A stretch of 64,000 nt of DNA from Oscillospiraceae bacterium (lineage in GTDB: Bacteria; Bacillota; Clostridia; Saccharofermentanales; Saccharofermentanaceae). Below the pieces are notes generated by a model. The model saw only the letters and a list, made by a program, of their open reading frames with translations, had not been told where the DNA came from and searched no databases. The stretch lies in contig SVIZ01000002.1 in NCBI GenBank assembly GCA_015069205.1, positions 248,001-312,000 on the forward strand, read 5' to 3'. The position numbers were made by a program, and so were the translations under genes. This document shows positions 25,876-35,261 of this stretch, piece after piece. Positions within the stretch are counted from its first letter, which is position 1, and each line of letters starts with the position of its first letter.

Positions 25876-27864
25876 ATGAAGAAGCTATCTGTTAAGATTA
25901 TTGCGCTTGCATGCTGCACATCATTATTGCTGTCTGTTGCAGGCTGCTCAACAAAATCTAATGGCGGCGGAAGACGGCACGATGACGAGACAAAGCCTGA
26001 AGGCGGCCGTGTGACGGATCCTACTTATGTAACCGATCCCACTGATCCGACAGACCCGACATCAGATCCCACTTCGCCTACTCAGAATCCCGGCAACTAC
26101 GGTGATTTCATTCCGACATCTGATGATCTCACATATCCGGATCACGTAGCATCATTTGAAGAAGTGCATCCCGTTCACCAGAGAGGTACCGTAACAGGTA
26201 AGGACGCAACCGATCTTTTGAGTCAGGTTGAGTATGACATCATGCATCATGAAATAAACTGCTATGCCGATGTTGAGATCTATTTCGAACATCCGGAAAA
26301 TTTCGGTTTTGATATCCAGGAAGCAACTTGGGGTGATTTCACCGGAATCGATGATTACGATGAGGAGAAGGCATACTACCAGTCACAGCTCGACAAATTG
26401 CTTACGATCGATATCGAATCGCTTAAGGGCGATGATCTTCTCTGCTATGAGAAGCTTGTTTACGATTGTGAAGAGTCAGTTTATGCATACTCATACACGG
26501 CTTTTGAATACTACAAAATGGTATTCAATTACCTTGTAGGCCCCCAGTCAGACATTCTGTTCATTCTCGACGTATATTCTTTCGATAATGTTAAAGATGC
26601 CGAGAATTACATCGACCTTGTAAAGGACCTCGACAGATATTTTGACCAGCTTTGCAATTTCGAAGAGGAAAGAGTTTATTACGGATTTATCGCTTCGGAT
26701 AACAGCTACGAGGAAGCTGCAAAATCATTCGATAATCTTGTTGAGCAGAAGGATGACTGCTTCCTTTATGCATCTTTTGAAGAAAGACTTGATAATATCC
26801 AGGACCTTTCCGATTCTGACAGAACAAGACTTATTTCCGAGCACGAGAAGGCAATGAAGGAAGTAATGTTCCCTGAATTTGAAGAGTGCGCAAGCCGCAT
26901 GAGAGCTCTTAAGGGTTCCGGCGGAGAAGATGCCGGACTTTGCAGATACAGAGGCGGTGACGCTTACTATGCAATGCTTACAAGAGCGATCACAAACAGC
27001 GATGCAACCGTTGAAGAGAGCATCAAGGCACTCGATGATAAGCTTGACAGCGTTTACGATGATATGATGACTATCGCAAGCACCGGTGTTGACTGGTATG
27101 ATGAATACACGAATCATGTTTATTCAAAGGGTTCATTAACCGACAATCTTGATTTCCTTAATGAAGCTGTAAAGCCTGATTTCCCTGATATTCCGGCACA
27201 CGGATACTACACGATGGATGTACCTGAGGTATTTGAGGAGAATTTCTCACCTGCAGCTTATCTCGGATACCATCTCGATAACTTCAATGACAATCTTCTT
27301 ATCGTAAATAACAGTGGCGTAGATGATGATTTCGGAGTTACCGTAGCTCATGAGGCATATCCGGGACACATGTTCCAGTCACTTTATACCCGTGCACATA
27401 CAACCCATCCTTATATGTATCTGATGTATTCCACAGGTTATGCAGAAGGCTGGGCTACATATGTTGAGAACTATTCAATGAAGTATTTCACTGAAGGCGG
27501 CCAGAGAACAAATGCAATGCAGCTTATTCAGGATGAGTCAGTCCTGGGTCTTATTGCAAGTACAAGAGCGGATTACGGCATCAACTATGAGAACTGGTCT
27601 CTGACAGACTGCGTTGATTACTTCAACGAACTTGGATTCCCGGTAACTGAAGATGATTTCAGGGATTTCTACACGCTTCTCATCATGGATCCCGGTTACT
27701 ACGCAAAGTACGGAATGGGTTATCTCTGGACACAGAAGACCATGGATGACATGCATGCAAAGTACCCGAATGCAACGGATGAGCAGATCCATACGGCATA
27801 TCTTGATTCCCTTACAGGAACCTTCGATATGATCAACAGAAATATGGACAGGATCCTCGGCTGA
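25876..27864 (+). CDS. DUF885-family peptidase-like lipoprotein
   Basis: 662 residues. A lipoprotein signal ends in VAGC near residues 21-24. A low-complexity spacer with DPTDPTDPT repeats follows, then the DUF885 domain (~95-660). The metal-site signature HEAYPGHMFQ is present, with a downstream Glu in AEGWATYVE, so a zinc metallopeptidase acting outside the cell is likely. AAAAGGAG precedes the ATG. It is monocistronic, with its own terminator. The substrate is unknown. Confidence 0.87.
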   Translation: MKKLSVKIIALACCTSLLLSVAGCSTKSNGGGRRHDDETKPEGGRVTDPTYVTDPTDPTDPTSDPTSPTQNPGNYGDFIPTSDDLTYPDHVASFEEVHPVHQRGTVTGKDATDLLSQVEYDIMHHEINCYADVEIYFEHPENFGFDIQEATWGDFTGIDDYDEEKAYYQSQLDKLLTIDIESLKGDDLLCYEKLVYDCEESVYAYSYTAFEYYKMVFNYLVGPQSDILFILDVYSFDNVKDAENYIDLVKDLDRYFDQLCNFEEERVYYGFIASDNSYEEAAKSFDNLVEQKDDCFLYASFEERLDNIQDLSDSDRTRLISEHEKAMKEVMFPEFEECASRMRALKGSGGEDAGLCRYRGGDAYYAMLTRAITNSDATVEESIKALDDKLDSVYDDMMTIASTGVDWYDEYTNHVYSKGSLTDNLDFLNEAVKPDFPDIPAHGYYTMDVPEVFEENFSPAAYLGYHLDNFNDNLLIVNNSGVDDDFGVTVAHEAYPGHMFQSLYTRAHTTHPYMYLMYSTGYAEGWATYVENYSMKYFTEGGQRTNAMQLIQDESVLGLIASTRADYGINYENWSLTDCVDYFNELGFPVTEDDFRDFYTLLIMDPGYYAKYGMGYLWTQKTMDDMHAKYPNATDEQIHTAYLDSLTGTFDMINRNMDRILG

Positions 27865-27889
27865 TAAGCTGCCACAAAATTACACCAAA

Positions 27890-27926
27890 GAGCCTCGTGG
27901 GCAATATGCCTGCGGGGTCTTTTATT
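27890..27926 (+). terminator. Intrinsic terminator after the DUF885 gene
   Basis: A stem of about 12 pairs including several G-U pairs (arms at 27892-27903 and 27907-27918) is followed by CTTTTATTT, starting about 25 bases after the stop. Confidence 0.65.
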
Positions 27927-27976
27927 TGCGGCATTTTGCATAAAATTACTGTTATATTAATTTTTATAAAAATAGA

Positions 27977-28003
27977 TTGAGATAAAAAACCTTGTGTTAT
28001 AAT
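27977..28003 (+). promoter_or_regulatory. Promoter for the large pseudophosphatase gene
   Basis: TTGAGA at 27977-27982, a short 15-base spacer, and TATAAT at 27998-28003 preceded by TGT (extended -10). The predicted start near 28010 gives a leader of about 26 bases. Confidence 0.65.
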
Positions 28004-28035
28004 TATCATGAATATTTATACGGAGGATGGGCTTC

Positions 28036-31000
28036 ATGGCTACCTTAACAAGGCTTGCTAGCACGCTGACTGCGCGCTATTTTCCTTCCAGCACGCTGAC
28101 AGACGCATTCTATCTTGACGGCAGACTCTGTGGTAAAAGAGAGACCAGACAGGCCGATATCACTATCGACAAAGATGAGAGAGGTTTTTTCTTCTCGCTT
28201 TTCACACATCCCGCTATAGAAGGTTTTGAACCCGGTACTATCCCGCCGTTTGAACCCCAGCTTCGCGGACTTTGCAACGAAGTAAAGAACGGTCATAAAG
28301 AGATCGACGCAATGATCGAGAAGTTCCTGTCAACTGCGGTAGAGGTTGCCGGAACCACCAAGCTCATAGACAACGAGAGCCGTGACCCTTATTTCACCGG
28401 TGTTATCGTAAGAGATTCCGAGGCATTCGCAGTTACAATCGGCGGCGGTCTCGCATTCCTTTACAGAGACGACACTTTGTTCCCGCTTACCGACGCAGGC
28501 ATTCCCATGGAACCCATCGATGCATATGGCAACAGAGTAGGTGACTTCCAGTATTATTGTTCATCCAAGACGGCCAATGCACTTTGGTCAAACTTCTTTA
28601 CGCTTACACCTGACGACTGCATCATCCTTTGCAACAAGTCCATCTACGATGCACTCGGACAGAGAGAAATATTGAGGATCCTCACAGACGCTGAAGACCA
28701 GTGTGATGCTGCAGGACTCATCCTTACACAGGCTTCCGCAAGAATGCCGAACACTCCTATGCAGATTTCCATCTCTTTCGTAGAGAACGTCACAAAAGAG
28801 GAGAAGAAAGGTCTTTTCGGCAAGAAGAAAAAGGCTAAGGATTATGAGAGCGAGAGCCATGAGCTCTTAGAGTCTACAGTCGAAGGCGGCGAAGTCGGTG
28901 CAGCAGCAAAGGCTATAGCCGATGCAGGATTCGTAAGTCTTACTCCTGAAGAGCCTGTGGCAGTTCCTGTAACCGAAGGTACTGCTCCGGCAGACGGAAG
29001 CGTCCAGTTCGGTGATATGGCAGGTCAGCCTGAAGCACAGAAGATTCCCGATGCAGCTCCCGAGTTCCCTGATAATTCAGAAAAACCCGAGGAGATCTCT
29101 GCTGAAGAAGCCATGAGAAGGATCTTTGGCGAGATGAAGGAATCCGCTCAGAGTGATTCTGAAGCAGTTGCAAAAGCTGAAGAAGCTGCAGTTGCTTCTT
29201 CTCCTTTCGTATTCAATCTTGATTCCGTTGACGCAGCTCCTGCGCCGGTACAGAAAGAGCAGAGCGCAGCTCCTGCAATGGAGACGATCTCCACAACAGA
29301 GTTTGCACCTGATGCTGACGATTCTCCGACGAAGCCTGTAACGGATATCAATTCGATTTTCTTTGGATCATCTGCCGGTTCCGGCATCCTGGCACAGGCC
29401 ATGGCAGACAAGGAACAGTCTGCTGCAAAGGAAACCAATTTCGCAGATCTTAAGGAAGAGCCTGTTATTCCGGTTATTCCTGCTGAACCTGCAGCTCCCG
29501 TTATTCCCGTAATGGGTGAAGCTCCGGTAGTTATTCCTCCGGCACCTGCAGTTGTAAACAAGCCCGAGGAGATCGTTTTCGCACCCGGCGAGGTCAAGGC
29601 CGATTCAGGTGATTCCGACATATCCGCTGACGCTGCAGATACTTTTGATCCTTACGGCAACACAAGCGCACAGGAACTTAAGAATACTCCTCCGCTCGTA
29701 TTTGGCGAGGATGTTATGACTCCCAAAGCAGAACCTGTTCCTTCTGAAGAGGTTTCTTCGATTCCCGTACCCGAGTATGAGATCAATGAAGAGAAGCCTG
29801 AATTGAAGGATGAAGATAAGCTCAACGTCGATTTCCCTGAGACAGAAAAGCCTGCTGAAGTTATCGAGCAGCCTGCACCTGTTGTTCCCGTAGCGGAAGA
29901 AGCTCCGGAGGAGATCGCTCAGGTTCCCGCACAGGATGATGTGATCCTTCCGTTCGGCAACAATGTATATGTTACCGGTGCAGAAGAAGCAGCTCCTTCC
30001 AAGGCAGATGATATTCCTCAGATGCCTCTTTATGATTCAGACAATTACAATAACCCGGTCAACGCTGTAGGTTCAGAACAGATTGTTTCCCAGCCGTTTG
30101 ACAATGCTTCGGTATATGGCGATTATGCCGGCGGCGAAGCTCAGGGAACAGCAGAAGTTCCTCCGTATCAGCCTTATGGCGCAGAGTCTTTCTCCGCCGC
30201 TGATCAGAGCAGCTTCGGAACATATGGTGATCAGACTCCAAATATGCAGGGAGGTATACCTATGGATAATGACGGATATACCGATTATGGCGCTGGTGAC
30301 AACGGATATGCTCCCGGCTATGATCAGGCTCCGCAGGGAGGCTTCGGTGAATATCAGGATCCCAACGGCTATCAGCAGGAAGGTTATACTGATCTTTCAC
30401 AGCAGGCTCAGGAAGGTTTCGGCGATGAATATGCACAGCCTCAGGCTTCTGCTTCCTCATCAGCATCTCTCGATGACGAATGGTTTAACAACATTCTCGG
30501 AGTAGATGAGAGCGGACAGGCATATACAGGTGACCAGGGTTACGGATATAACCCGGCAGGCGCTGATGCACAGGGCTTCGCACCTGAAGCACAGCAGTCT
30601 CAGGCCCCTAATCCCGGACAGACTTCTTACAGACCATCCGGTTCCGGACCGAATAACAACGCCAGACCTACGGGCAGTGCTCCCCGCACGAGTTCTTCAG
30701 CAGGTAAGGGCGGCAACGGTGGCGGAAAGAAGATGAAGCTTAACCGCAACGGCTACATGTTCATAGCATTCCTTGCTATCCTCCTCATCTGCATCGTCAT
30801 CGTAATCGCATTGATCGCTAGAGGCTGCAGCAAAAAGACAAAGCCGACGGAGACAGTACCTTCACTCTCTTCTGAAGAGATGACAACAGAGACAACGATG
30901 CCGACAACACAGGCTACACTGCCTGATGCATCTGCTCCTATCGGTTACTTCGTATTCTCCGACTATACCGGATACAGAACATGGTGGGATCTCTTCCATA

Positions 31001-31242
31001 CTGTATACAACATTGATATCGAGAACTGCAGTGACCCGAGAATCGCTACGATCATTACATACAACAAGCTCGATCCTGCTACATACACAGGACCTAACAG
31101 CGGAGACAAGCTCTTGCTGCCTCCTCAGGGCGTATTGACAGGCGAGATCCCGATCACATTTAATGCCGGCGGATCATCCACTGCCGAGACTACAGGCGAG
31201 ACAAATCCGGGTGAGATCACAAGCTCGATCCACATCACCTGA
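28036..31242 (+). CDS. Membrane protein: degenerate PP2C-like domain, disordered linker, one helix, LysM-like tail
   Basis: 1068 residues from the ATG at 28036, which has CGGAGG nine bases upstream; another ATG at 28027 directly abuts that site. Residues ~1-255 follow the PP2C phosphatase fold, but the metal-binding positions are gone: GDSR is GGGL (~136-139), SDGL is NKSI (~200-203), and the final DN is absent. A long acidic Pro/Glu/Ala-rich and then Gly/Tyr/Gln-rich linker (~260-890) follows, probably disordered. One transmembrane helix lies at ~906-931, then a Thr-rich spacer, then a ~70-residue domain ending GDKLLLPP that resembles LysM. The layout suggests a link between cytoplasm and wall. 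It is monocistronic. Confidence 0.75.
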   Translation: MATLTRLASTLTARYFPSSTLTDAFYLDGRLCGKRETRQADITIDKDERGFFFSLFTHPAIEGFEPGTIPPFEPQLRGLCNEVKNGHKEIDAMIEKFLSTAVEVAGTTKLIDNESRDPYFTGVIVRDSEAFAVTIGGGLAFLYRDDTLFPLTDAGIPMEPIDAYGNRVGDFQYYCSSKTANALWSNFFTLTPDDCIILCNKSIYDALGQREILRILTDAEDQCDAAGLILTQASARMPNTPMQISISFVENVTKEEKKGLFGKKKKAKDYESESHELLESTVEGGEVGAAAKAIADAGFVSLTPEEPVAVPVTEGTAPADGSVQFGDMAGQPEAQKIPDAAPEFPDNSEKPEEISAEEAMRRIFGEMKESAQSDSEAVAKAEEAAVASSPFVFNLDSVDAAPAPVQKEQSAAPAMETISTTEFAPDADDSPTKPVTDINSIFFGSSAGSGILAQAMADKEQSAAKETNFADLKEEPVIPVIPAEPAAPVIPVMGEAPVVIPPAPAVVNKPEEIVFAPGEVKADSGDSDISADAADTFDPYGNTSAQELKNTPPLVFGEDVMTPKAEPVPSEEVSSIPVPEYEINEEKPELKDEDKLNVDFPETEKPAEVIEQPAPVVPVAEEAPEEIAQVPAQDDVILPFGNNVYVTGAEEAAPSKADDIPQMPLYDSDNYNNPVNAVGSEQIVSQPFDNASVYGDYAGGEAQGTAEVPPYQPYGAESFSAADQSSFGTYGDQTPNMQGGIPMDNDGYTDYGAGDNGYAPGYDQAPQGGFGEYQDPNGYQQEGYTDLSQQAQEGFGDEYAQPQASASSSASLDDEWFNNILGVDESGQAYTGDQGYGYNPAGADAQGFAPEAQQSQAPNPGQTSYRPSGSGPNNNARPTGSAPRTSSSAGKGGNGGGKKMKLNRNGYMFIAFLAILLICIVIVIALIARGCSKKTKPTETVPSLSSEEMTTETTMPTTQATLPDASAPIGYFVFSDYTGYRTWWDLFHTVYNIDIENCSDPRIATIITYNKLDPATYTGPNSGDKLLLPPQGVLTGEIPITFNAGGSSTAETTGETNPGEITSSIHIT

Positions 31243-31274
31243 GCCGTAAGCGAAAATCATTAAAAATTTATATG

Positions 31275-31314
31275 ACCGCCTGCTGTGAATTCCACTGCAG
31301 GCGGTTTGTTTTTT
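31275..31314 (+). terminator. Intrinsic terminator after the large membrane protein gene
   Basis: A perfect 9-base stem ACCGCCTGC / GCAGGCGGT with a 13-base loop is followed by TTGTTTTTT. Confidence 0.88.
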
Positions 31315-31410
31315 GGCTATTTAGTCAACTTATTTTGTAACAAAAAAGTAAGATTCAAGTATATAATTCTATTGCTCTAAAAATACGCGCGCGGAAAGAG
31401 GTAAAAAAAC

Positions 31411-32496
31411 ATGCATAAGAAACTGTTTATACCCGGTCCTATCGAGGTTTCACAGGATGTTCTTGATAAGATGGCTACGCCCATGATCGGACACAGAACA
31501 AAGGATATGTCCGCTCTTCAGCAGTCAATCTCAGAAAAGCTCCAGAAGGTAATGATGACAAATAACACTATCGTTTTATCAACGTCATCAGGCAGTGGTC
31601 TTATGGAAGGTGCGGTAAGAAGTTTTACAAAGACACGTGCCGCAGTATTCTCAATCGGTGCATTCGGTAAGAGATGGCACAAGATGTGCACATCCAACGG
31701 CATCGCTGCAGATCTTTTCGAGTCAGAGCTCGGACAGCCTACAACACCCGAGATGATTGAGGCTGCTCTTTCAACAGGTAAGTACGACCTTATCACAATT
31801 ACACAGAACGAGACTTCTACAGGTATCCACAATCCCATGGATAAGCTTGCTGAAGTTTACAAGAAATATCCCGATGTTATCGTATGCGTTGACGCTGTTT
31901 CATCCATGGCAGGCGATTATATCCCTGTAGATGAGCTCGGAATCGATGTGTGTATCACATCAACACAGAAGTGTTTAGGCCTGCCTCCGGGAATGGCTAT
32001 CGCTTCCGTATCAGAGAAGGCTATCAAGAAGGCTGAGACAGTTGAGAACAGAGGTCTTTACTTCGACTATCTCGAACTCGTTAAGTTCGTTAAGGAAAAG
32101 CCTTATCAGTATCCTTCAACACCTTCAGAGTCACACATGTTCGCTCTTGATTACCAGCTCGACAAGATCCTTGAAGAAGGCGTTGAGAACAGATATCAGA
32201 GGCATTGCAAGCTCGCAAAGATCGCTCAGGACTGGGCAAGAGAGAATTGCGAACTTTATTCCAATCCTGACCATCTTTCCGTTACAGTTACATGCGTAAC
32301 AAACACAACGGGAATTCCTACATCAGACCTTATCAAGGCTATGGGTGAGAAGGGTTATCTCATGAGCAACGGCTACGGCCCGCTCAAGGATAAGACATTC
32401 AGAATCGCTCACATGGGTGATCTCACTGAAGAAGGTCTTAGAGAATACCTCAATGATCTCAAGCAGACCATTGATGAACTTAAAGCAAAAGCTTGA
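31411..32496 (+). CDS. Class V aminotransferase (alanine-glyoxylate type), likely phosphoserine aminotransferase in this context
   Basis: 361 residues. It begins KKLFIPGPIEVSQDVL and has the HRTKDMS motif, VLSTSSGSG and the PLP lysine in TSTQKCLGLPPG. By family it is an AGXT/soluble-hydrogenase-type enzyme rather than classical SerC. It lies 36 bases before serA in the same direction, as in many Clostridia, which points to the phosphohydroxypyruvate-to-phosphoserine step. A TATAAT at 31362-31367 may be its -10, with no clear -35. Confidence 0.85.
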   Translation: MHKKLFIPGPIEVSQDVLDKMATPMIGHRTKDMSALQQSISEKLQKVMMTNNTIVLSTSSGSGLMEGAVRSFTKTRAAVFSIGAFGKRWHKMCTSNGIAADLFESELGQPTTPEMIEAALSTGKYDLITITQNETSTGIHNPMDKLAEVYKKYPDVIVCVDAVSSMAGDYIPVDELGIDVCITSTQKCLGLPPGMAIASVSEKAIKKAETVENRGLYFDYLELVKFVKEKPYQYPSTPSESHMFALDYQLDKILEEGVENRYQRHCKLAKIAQDWARENCELYSNPDHLSVTVTCVTNTTGIPTSDLIKAMGEKGYLMSNGYGPLKDKTFRIAHMGDLTEEGLREYLNDLKQTIDELKAKA

Positions 32497-32532
32497 TCAG
32501 ATTTAGTTATTAATTTACGGGGGAACATAAAT

Positions 32533-34155
32533 ATGAAGATTCTTATTACCGAGAGCATTGCAGAAGAAAGCGTTCAGTACTTAAGAGACAGAGGATACGA
32601 GGTAGAAGAGTACCTTGGTCATTCCCAGGAAGAGATCGAACAGTACATCAAGGGCTTTGATGCCATCATCGTAAGATCAGCAACAAAGATCAATGAAACC
32701 CTTCTTAACAATGCTGATTGTCTTAAGGCTGTCGGCAGAGCCGGAACAGGAATCGATAACATCGATGTTAAGGCATGCACAGAGCATGGCGTTATCGCAC
32801 TTAATACTCCTACTGCTAACAACATGGCTGCAGGTGAGCTTGCCGTAGGTCACGCATTCTCCATCTTCCGTAATCTTTGCACAGCAAACGAAGGCGTACA
32901 CCATGGCGACTTCAGACGCGGCAACTGGACAGGTGTTGAGCTCGAAGGCAAGACAGTAGGTATCATCGGTCTCGGCCGTATCGGTTCGATCGTATCCAGA
33001 AAGCTCAAGGGCGTGGGCATGAACGCAATCGCTTACGATCCTTATATTCCCCAGGAGAAGTTTGATAAGCTCGGCGTTACAAGATGCCAGACTCTTGATG
33101 AGCTCCTCGCACAGGCGGACCTTATCACACTCCACACTCCTAAGACAAAAGAAACATACAACATGATCGCTAAGGAGCAGCTCTACAAGTGCAAGAGAGG
33201 CGTCAGGATCGTTAACGCTGCAAGAGGAGGACTCGTAAACGAGCAGGATCTTGCAGATGCTTTGGCTGAAGGCCAGGTTGCTGCAGCTGCAATCGATGTC
33301 TTCGATAAGGAGCCTTCTTACAACAAGGCACCCGGCGAGCAGGATTTCGACAACGTTCTCCTTCACGCTCCTCACTGCTACATCACACCCCACCTCGGTG
33401 CTTCTACAGTTGAAGCTACAGCTAAGGTAGGTCAGGGAATTGTTGAACTTATCGACGGCGCTCTGAAGGGTGAGCTCGTTGCAGCGATCAACATGCCCCA
33501 GTTCTCCGGCAGCATCGAAGAGATCAAGCCTTACTGCTCACTCGCTGAGAAGATCGGCCGTATGTACTATCAGGCAGAAGCAACACCTATCAAGAAGGTT
33601 GAAGTAAGATACAGAGGCGAGCTCGCTGAAAGTTCCGGAACAGGCATCATCACACTCTCACTCATGATGGGTCTTTTGGAAGGTATGGGCAACGATCACG
33701 TATCTTACGTAAATGCACAGGAGTGCATGGATGAGTGCGGAATCGAAGTCGTTGAGACAAAGACAGAATCCATCCAGAAGTACAACAACCTCATCAATGT
33801 TAAGTTCTGCACAGAGGACGGCAGAGAACTCAAGATCAATGGTACGGTATTCGGACCTGACACAGAGGTTATCGTCTCATTCTTCGGTTATGAGATGAAC
33901 TGCCCTCTCTCAAATACAGTTCTTGCTCTTAAGAACAACGATGTTCCGGGCGTTATCGGAAGAATCGCTACGATCCTCGGAAAGCACAACATCAACATCG
34001 CTTCCATGCATTGGGGAAGAAAGAACCAGGATGGTTCTGACAACCCGCACGCACAGGCTTTCGTTGCTATCGACCAGCCTGTATCACAGGAGATCATCGA
34101 CGAACTTTCTGCTGCTGAAGGCGTACTCCGTGTATCTCTTCTTGAGCTTGCTTAA
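32533..34155 (+). CDS. serA: D-3-phosphoglycerate dehydrogenase
   Basis: 540 residues, the long SerA form. The substrate and NAD domains are residues ~1-315 with KAVGRAGTGIDNID, the GLGRIGSIVSRKL nucleotide loop, NAARGGLVNE and the His of CYITPHLGAS. An allosteric substrate-binding-type domain follows, and a C-terminal ACT domain (~465-540, NDVPGVIGRIATILGKHNIN) fits serine feedback. It catalyses the first step of serine synthesis. A GGGGGAA site precedes the ATG, and the aminotransferase gene upstream is its operon partner. Confidence 0.96.
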   Translation: MKILITESIAEESVQYLRDRGYEVEEYLGHSQEEIEQYIKGFDAIIVRSATKINETLLNNADCLKAVGRAGTGIDNIDVKACTEHGVIALNTPTANNMAAGELAVGHAFSIFRNLCTANEGVHHGDFRRGNWTGVELEGKTVGIIGLGRIGSIVSRKLKGVGMNAIAYDPYIPQEKFDKLGVTRCQTLDELLAQADLITLHTPKTKETYNMIAKEQLYKCKRGVRIVNAARGGLVNEQDLADALAEGQVAAAAIDVFDKEPSYNKAPGEQDFDNVLLHAPHCYITPHLGASTVEATAKVGQGIVELIDGALKGELVAAINMPQFSGSIEEIKPYCSLAEKIGRMYYQAEATPIKKVEVRYRGELAESSGTGIITLSLMMGLLEGMGNDHVSYVNAQECMDECGIEVVETKTESIQKYNNLINVKFCTEDGRELKINGTVFGPDTEVIVSFFGYEMNCPLSNTVLALKNNDVPGVIGRIATILGKHNINIASMHWGRKNQDGSDNPHAQAFVAIDQPVSQEIIDELSAAEGVLRVSLLELA

Positions 34156-34182
34156 GAGACAGTACAATTAAACAAAAAATCT

Positions 34183-34259
34183 AAGACCGCAGAGGTTAGT
34201 GCCCCGTGAAATACCATTATTCGAGAAAAGAAGGTTGGCTGGGTAATCCCTGCGGTCTT
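34183..34259 (+). repeat. Long-range inverted repeat enclosing the GH32-like start
   Basis: Perfect 10-base arms AAGACCGCAG (34183-34192) and CTGCGGTCTT (34250-34259), followed by GTTTATTT. The loop holds the GTG start at 34206. The right arm lies in codons for the altered NPCGL motif. It could be a terminator for serA with a large loop, or a structure masking translation start. Confidence 0.5.
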
Positions 34260-35255
34260 GTTTATTTCAAAGGAAGATACCATCTGTTTTTTCAGTTGAA
34301 TCCCGACTCTCCGCGTTATGGAAGAATGCATTGGGGACACGCAGTATCAGATGATCTCATCACCTGGGAAGATCTTCCGGTTGCGATATTTCCTGACTCG
34401 GAAATGAGCTGTAATTCAGGCTCTGCGATCATTCATGAAGGAAAGATATGGCTGTTCTACACATCAGTATCGGAAGACTATAAAGAGACCGTATGCGCAG
34501 CATATTCTGAAGACGGAACCGGTTTTGTAAAGTGCGCTGAAAACCCCATAGTTACAGTGCCTTTGGACGGTAATGTCAAGTTCAGGGATCCGTTTGTAAT
34601 GAAGTGCGGGAACGGATTCCGGATGCTTATGGGTGCTGGTCAGAACGGCATCGGCAAAGTGCTCCAGTTTGAATCGGAAGATCTCATTAATTGGAACTAT
34701 AAAGGCGAGTTGTTATCTGACGGAAAATTCGGCAGTGTAATAGAATCACCGCACCTTGCAGAAGTGGATGGCAAGTGGGTATTCATCATTCAGAGCGAAA
34801 AGCACGTACCGACAAAAGTTCTGTTTGCGACCGGTGAATACGATGGAGACAGATTTGTTTTTGACGATGAAAACAATCCGTTTAAATCAGTGGACAGCGG
34901 AGATGATTTCTTTAATCCCGTTACGGCTGAAGATGAAAACGGCAGCATTGTGTTGATGGCATGGATGTTCTCCATGAGAATGAATTCTTCTGCCATAAGC
35001 TGCCCCAGAGAGATAACCGTATCAAGAAAGGGAGAAGTATGCCTGATCCCTTATGCAGGACTTAGGAACAGACAGGTTATCGAAAGCAGTTTTGTAAGCT
35101 ATGGTTCCGGAAGATTAAGAGTGCGTTTTGAAGGCCGTACACTTTTCGATAAAGCATACAGGGAATGCCCTGATATCGGGGTCATTGAGGATGTCGGAAC
35201 AGTCGAAGTATTCATTGACGGAGGACGTGAGACGATCACTTTGTTCGTTTGTTAA
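34206..35255 (+). CDS. GH32-like (beta-fructosidase family) protein with altered nucleophile
   Basis: 349 residues starting at GTG. The five-bladed propeller of GH32 is recognisable: WLGNPCGLVYFKGRYHLFFQ at the N-terminus, HWGHAVSDDLITWE, the stabilising Asp128 in FRDPF and the acid/base Glu180 in IESPHL. In active enzymes the first motif is WMNDPNG; here the nucleophile Asp is Asn14 and the following Asn is Cys16. It also lacks most of the C-terminal sandwich domain and has no signal peptide. It may be inactive, act on another substrate, or bind fructans. It is 50 bases after serA and 6 bases before the pseudouridine synthase gene. Confidence 0.8.
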   Translation: MKYHYSRKEGWLGNPCGLVYFKGRYHLFFQLNPDSPRYGRMHWGHAVSDDLITWEDLPVAIFPDSEMSCNSGSAIIHEGKIWLFYTSVSEDYKETVCAAYSEDGTGFVKCAENPIVTVPLDGNVKFRDPFVMKCGNGFRMLMGAGQNGIGKVLQFESEDLINWNYKGELLSDGKFGSVIESPHLAEVDGKWVFIIQSEKHVPTKVLFATGEYDGDRFVFDDENNPFKSVDSGDDFFNPVTAEDENGSIVLMAWMFSMRMNSSAISCPREITVSRKGEVCLIPYAGLRNRQVIESSFVSYGSGRLRVRFEGRTLFDKAYRECPDIGVIEDVGTVEVFIDGGRETITLFVC

Positions 35256-35261
35256 AAGCAT

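Noticed and set aside
25981-26090. Short tandem repeat that might indicate a mobile or phase-variable element
   Set aside because: The repeats encode a DPT-type spacer in a lipoprotein; they are imperfect in the DNA and in frame, so a plain linker is the simpler reading.
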